This document shows positions 63,883 through 64,000 of a stretch of DNA of 64,000 nucleotides, piece by piece (position 1 is the first letter of the stretch; every line of letters starts with the position of its first letter). Location of the stretch: the NCBI GenBank assembly GCA_934320655.1, contig CAKRFN010000009.1:48644-112643 (forward strand). The letters run 5' to 3'. The notes beneath the pieces are model-generated. The model searched no databases, was not told where the DNA came from, and worked only from the letters and a program-made list of their open reading frames with translations. The position numbers were made by a program, and so were the translations under genes. The DNA comes from an uncultured Eubacterium sp. (GTDB lineage Bacteria; Bacillota; Clostridia; Lachnospirales; Lachnospiraceae).

Positions 63883-64000
63883 AAATTCTTTTCAACTTCA
63901 CATCTGCCGCCGTCGCTGTTCATACTCAGTCGGTCATTTTTTGCGGACAGTTCATACATGCTATCCTTTTCTGTTCTCTGCTCCTGCGTTTGCTCTCGTT

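Overview
The window looks like chromosome of a gut Lachnospiraceae (Clostridia, Firmicutes), Roseburia/Agathobacter-like, although species level cannot be read from it. The grounds are the gene content (class II GalT next to GalK, Ddh, the dgt-dnaG-rpoD-trmK-nif3 order, DUF5685/DUF6171/DUF6320 proteins, arabinan-degrading GH127/GH51/GH43 enzymes), strong AGGAGG ribosome sites and sigma-A promoters with 17-base spacers. Nearly all genes lie on the minus strand.

Layout. 1-3480: end of an integrated conjugative or plasmid-like element with a ParM/ParR-like pair, a helix-turn-helix protein and several very small genes, read from a leader that looks like a transcription attenuator. Its border truncates a subtilisin gene. 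5.2-10.8 kb: a ClpX paralogue, a radical SAM protein and a three-gene set (condensation-fold acyltransferase, zinc-ribbon membrane protein, esterase). 10.9-14.9 kb: a 5'-truncated surface-layer-like gene flanked by palindromes, an orphan promoter, and an AbiE toxin-antitoxin locus whose toxin has lost its C-terminal half. 15-18 kb: galK-galT. 18-31.4 kb: an arabinan and arabino-oligosaccharide system made of a divergently transcribed ArsR-type regulator, an ABC importer (binding protein and two permeases), GH51, GH127 and three GH43 enzymes. Two secreted GH43 enzymes would trim arabinan outside the cell, the ABC system would import oligosaccharides, and the GH51, GH127 and cytoplasmic GH43 would release arabinose. 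31.6-42.7 kb: PAP2, an Rpn nuclease, YbaK, Sfp, RhuM, Ddh, citrate synthase, an amino-acid ABC system and pyrBI. 42.7-52.5 kb: DnaJ/DUF5685, RNase P RNA, and the macromolecular-synthesis operon (dgt, dnaG, rpoD, trmK, nif3, nucleoside kinase). 52.5-64 kb: aldo-keto reductase, two opposed tRNA-Leu genes, small membrane proteins, a hybrid histidine kinase, an acetyltransferase, an NSS transporter, and several truncated or fused genes.

Most unusual signals. (1) Two copies of a structured intergenic element (19913-20390 and about 33980-34251) with AGGTGGTTG-type ends and a hairpin that shows two compensatory base-pair changes between copies. It is a candidate undescribed mobile RNA-forming repeat, and one copy supplies the -35 box of the GH127 promoter. 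(2) A rhuM gene inserted into the start of sfp between two 112-base direct repeats differing at one base. (3) A three-segment attenuator before the ParM-type operon. (4) A chain of genes broken by clean deletions: the subtilisin, surface protein, AbiEii, AraC fragment, hydrolase, a zincin fused in frame to a P-type ATPase lacking its CPC segment, and an erythromycin-esterase remnant.
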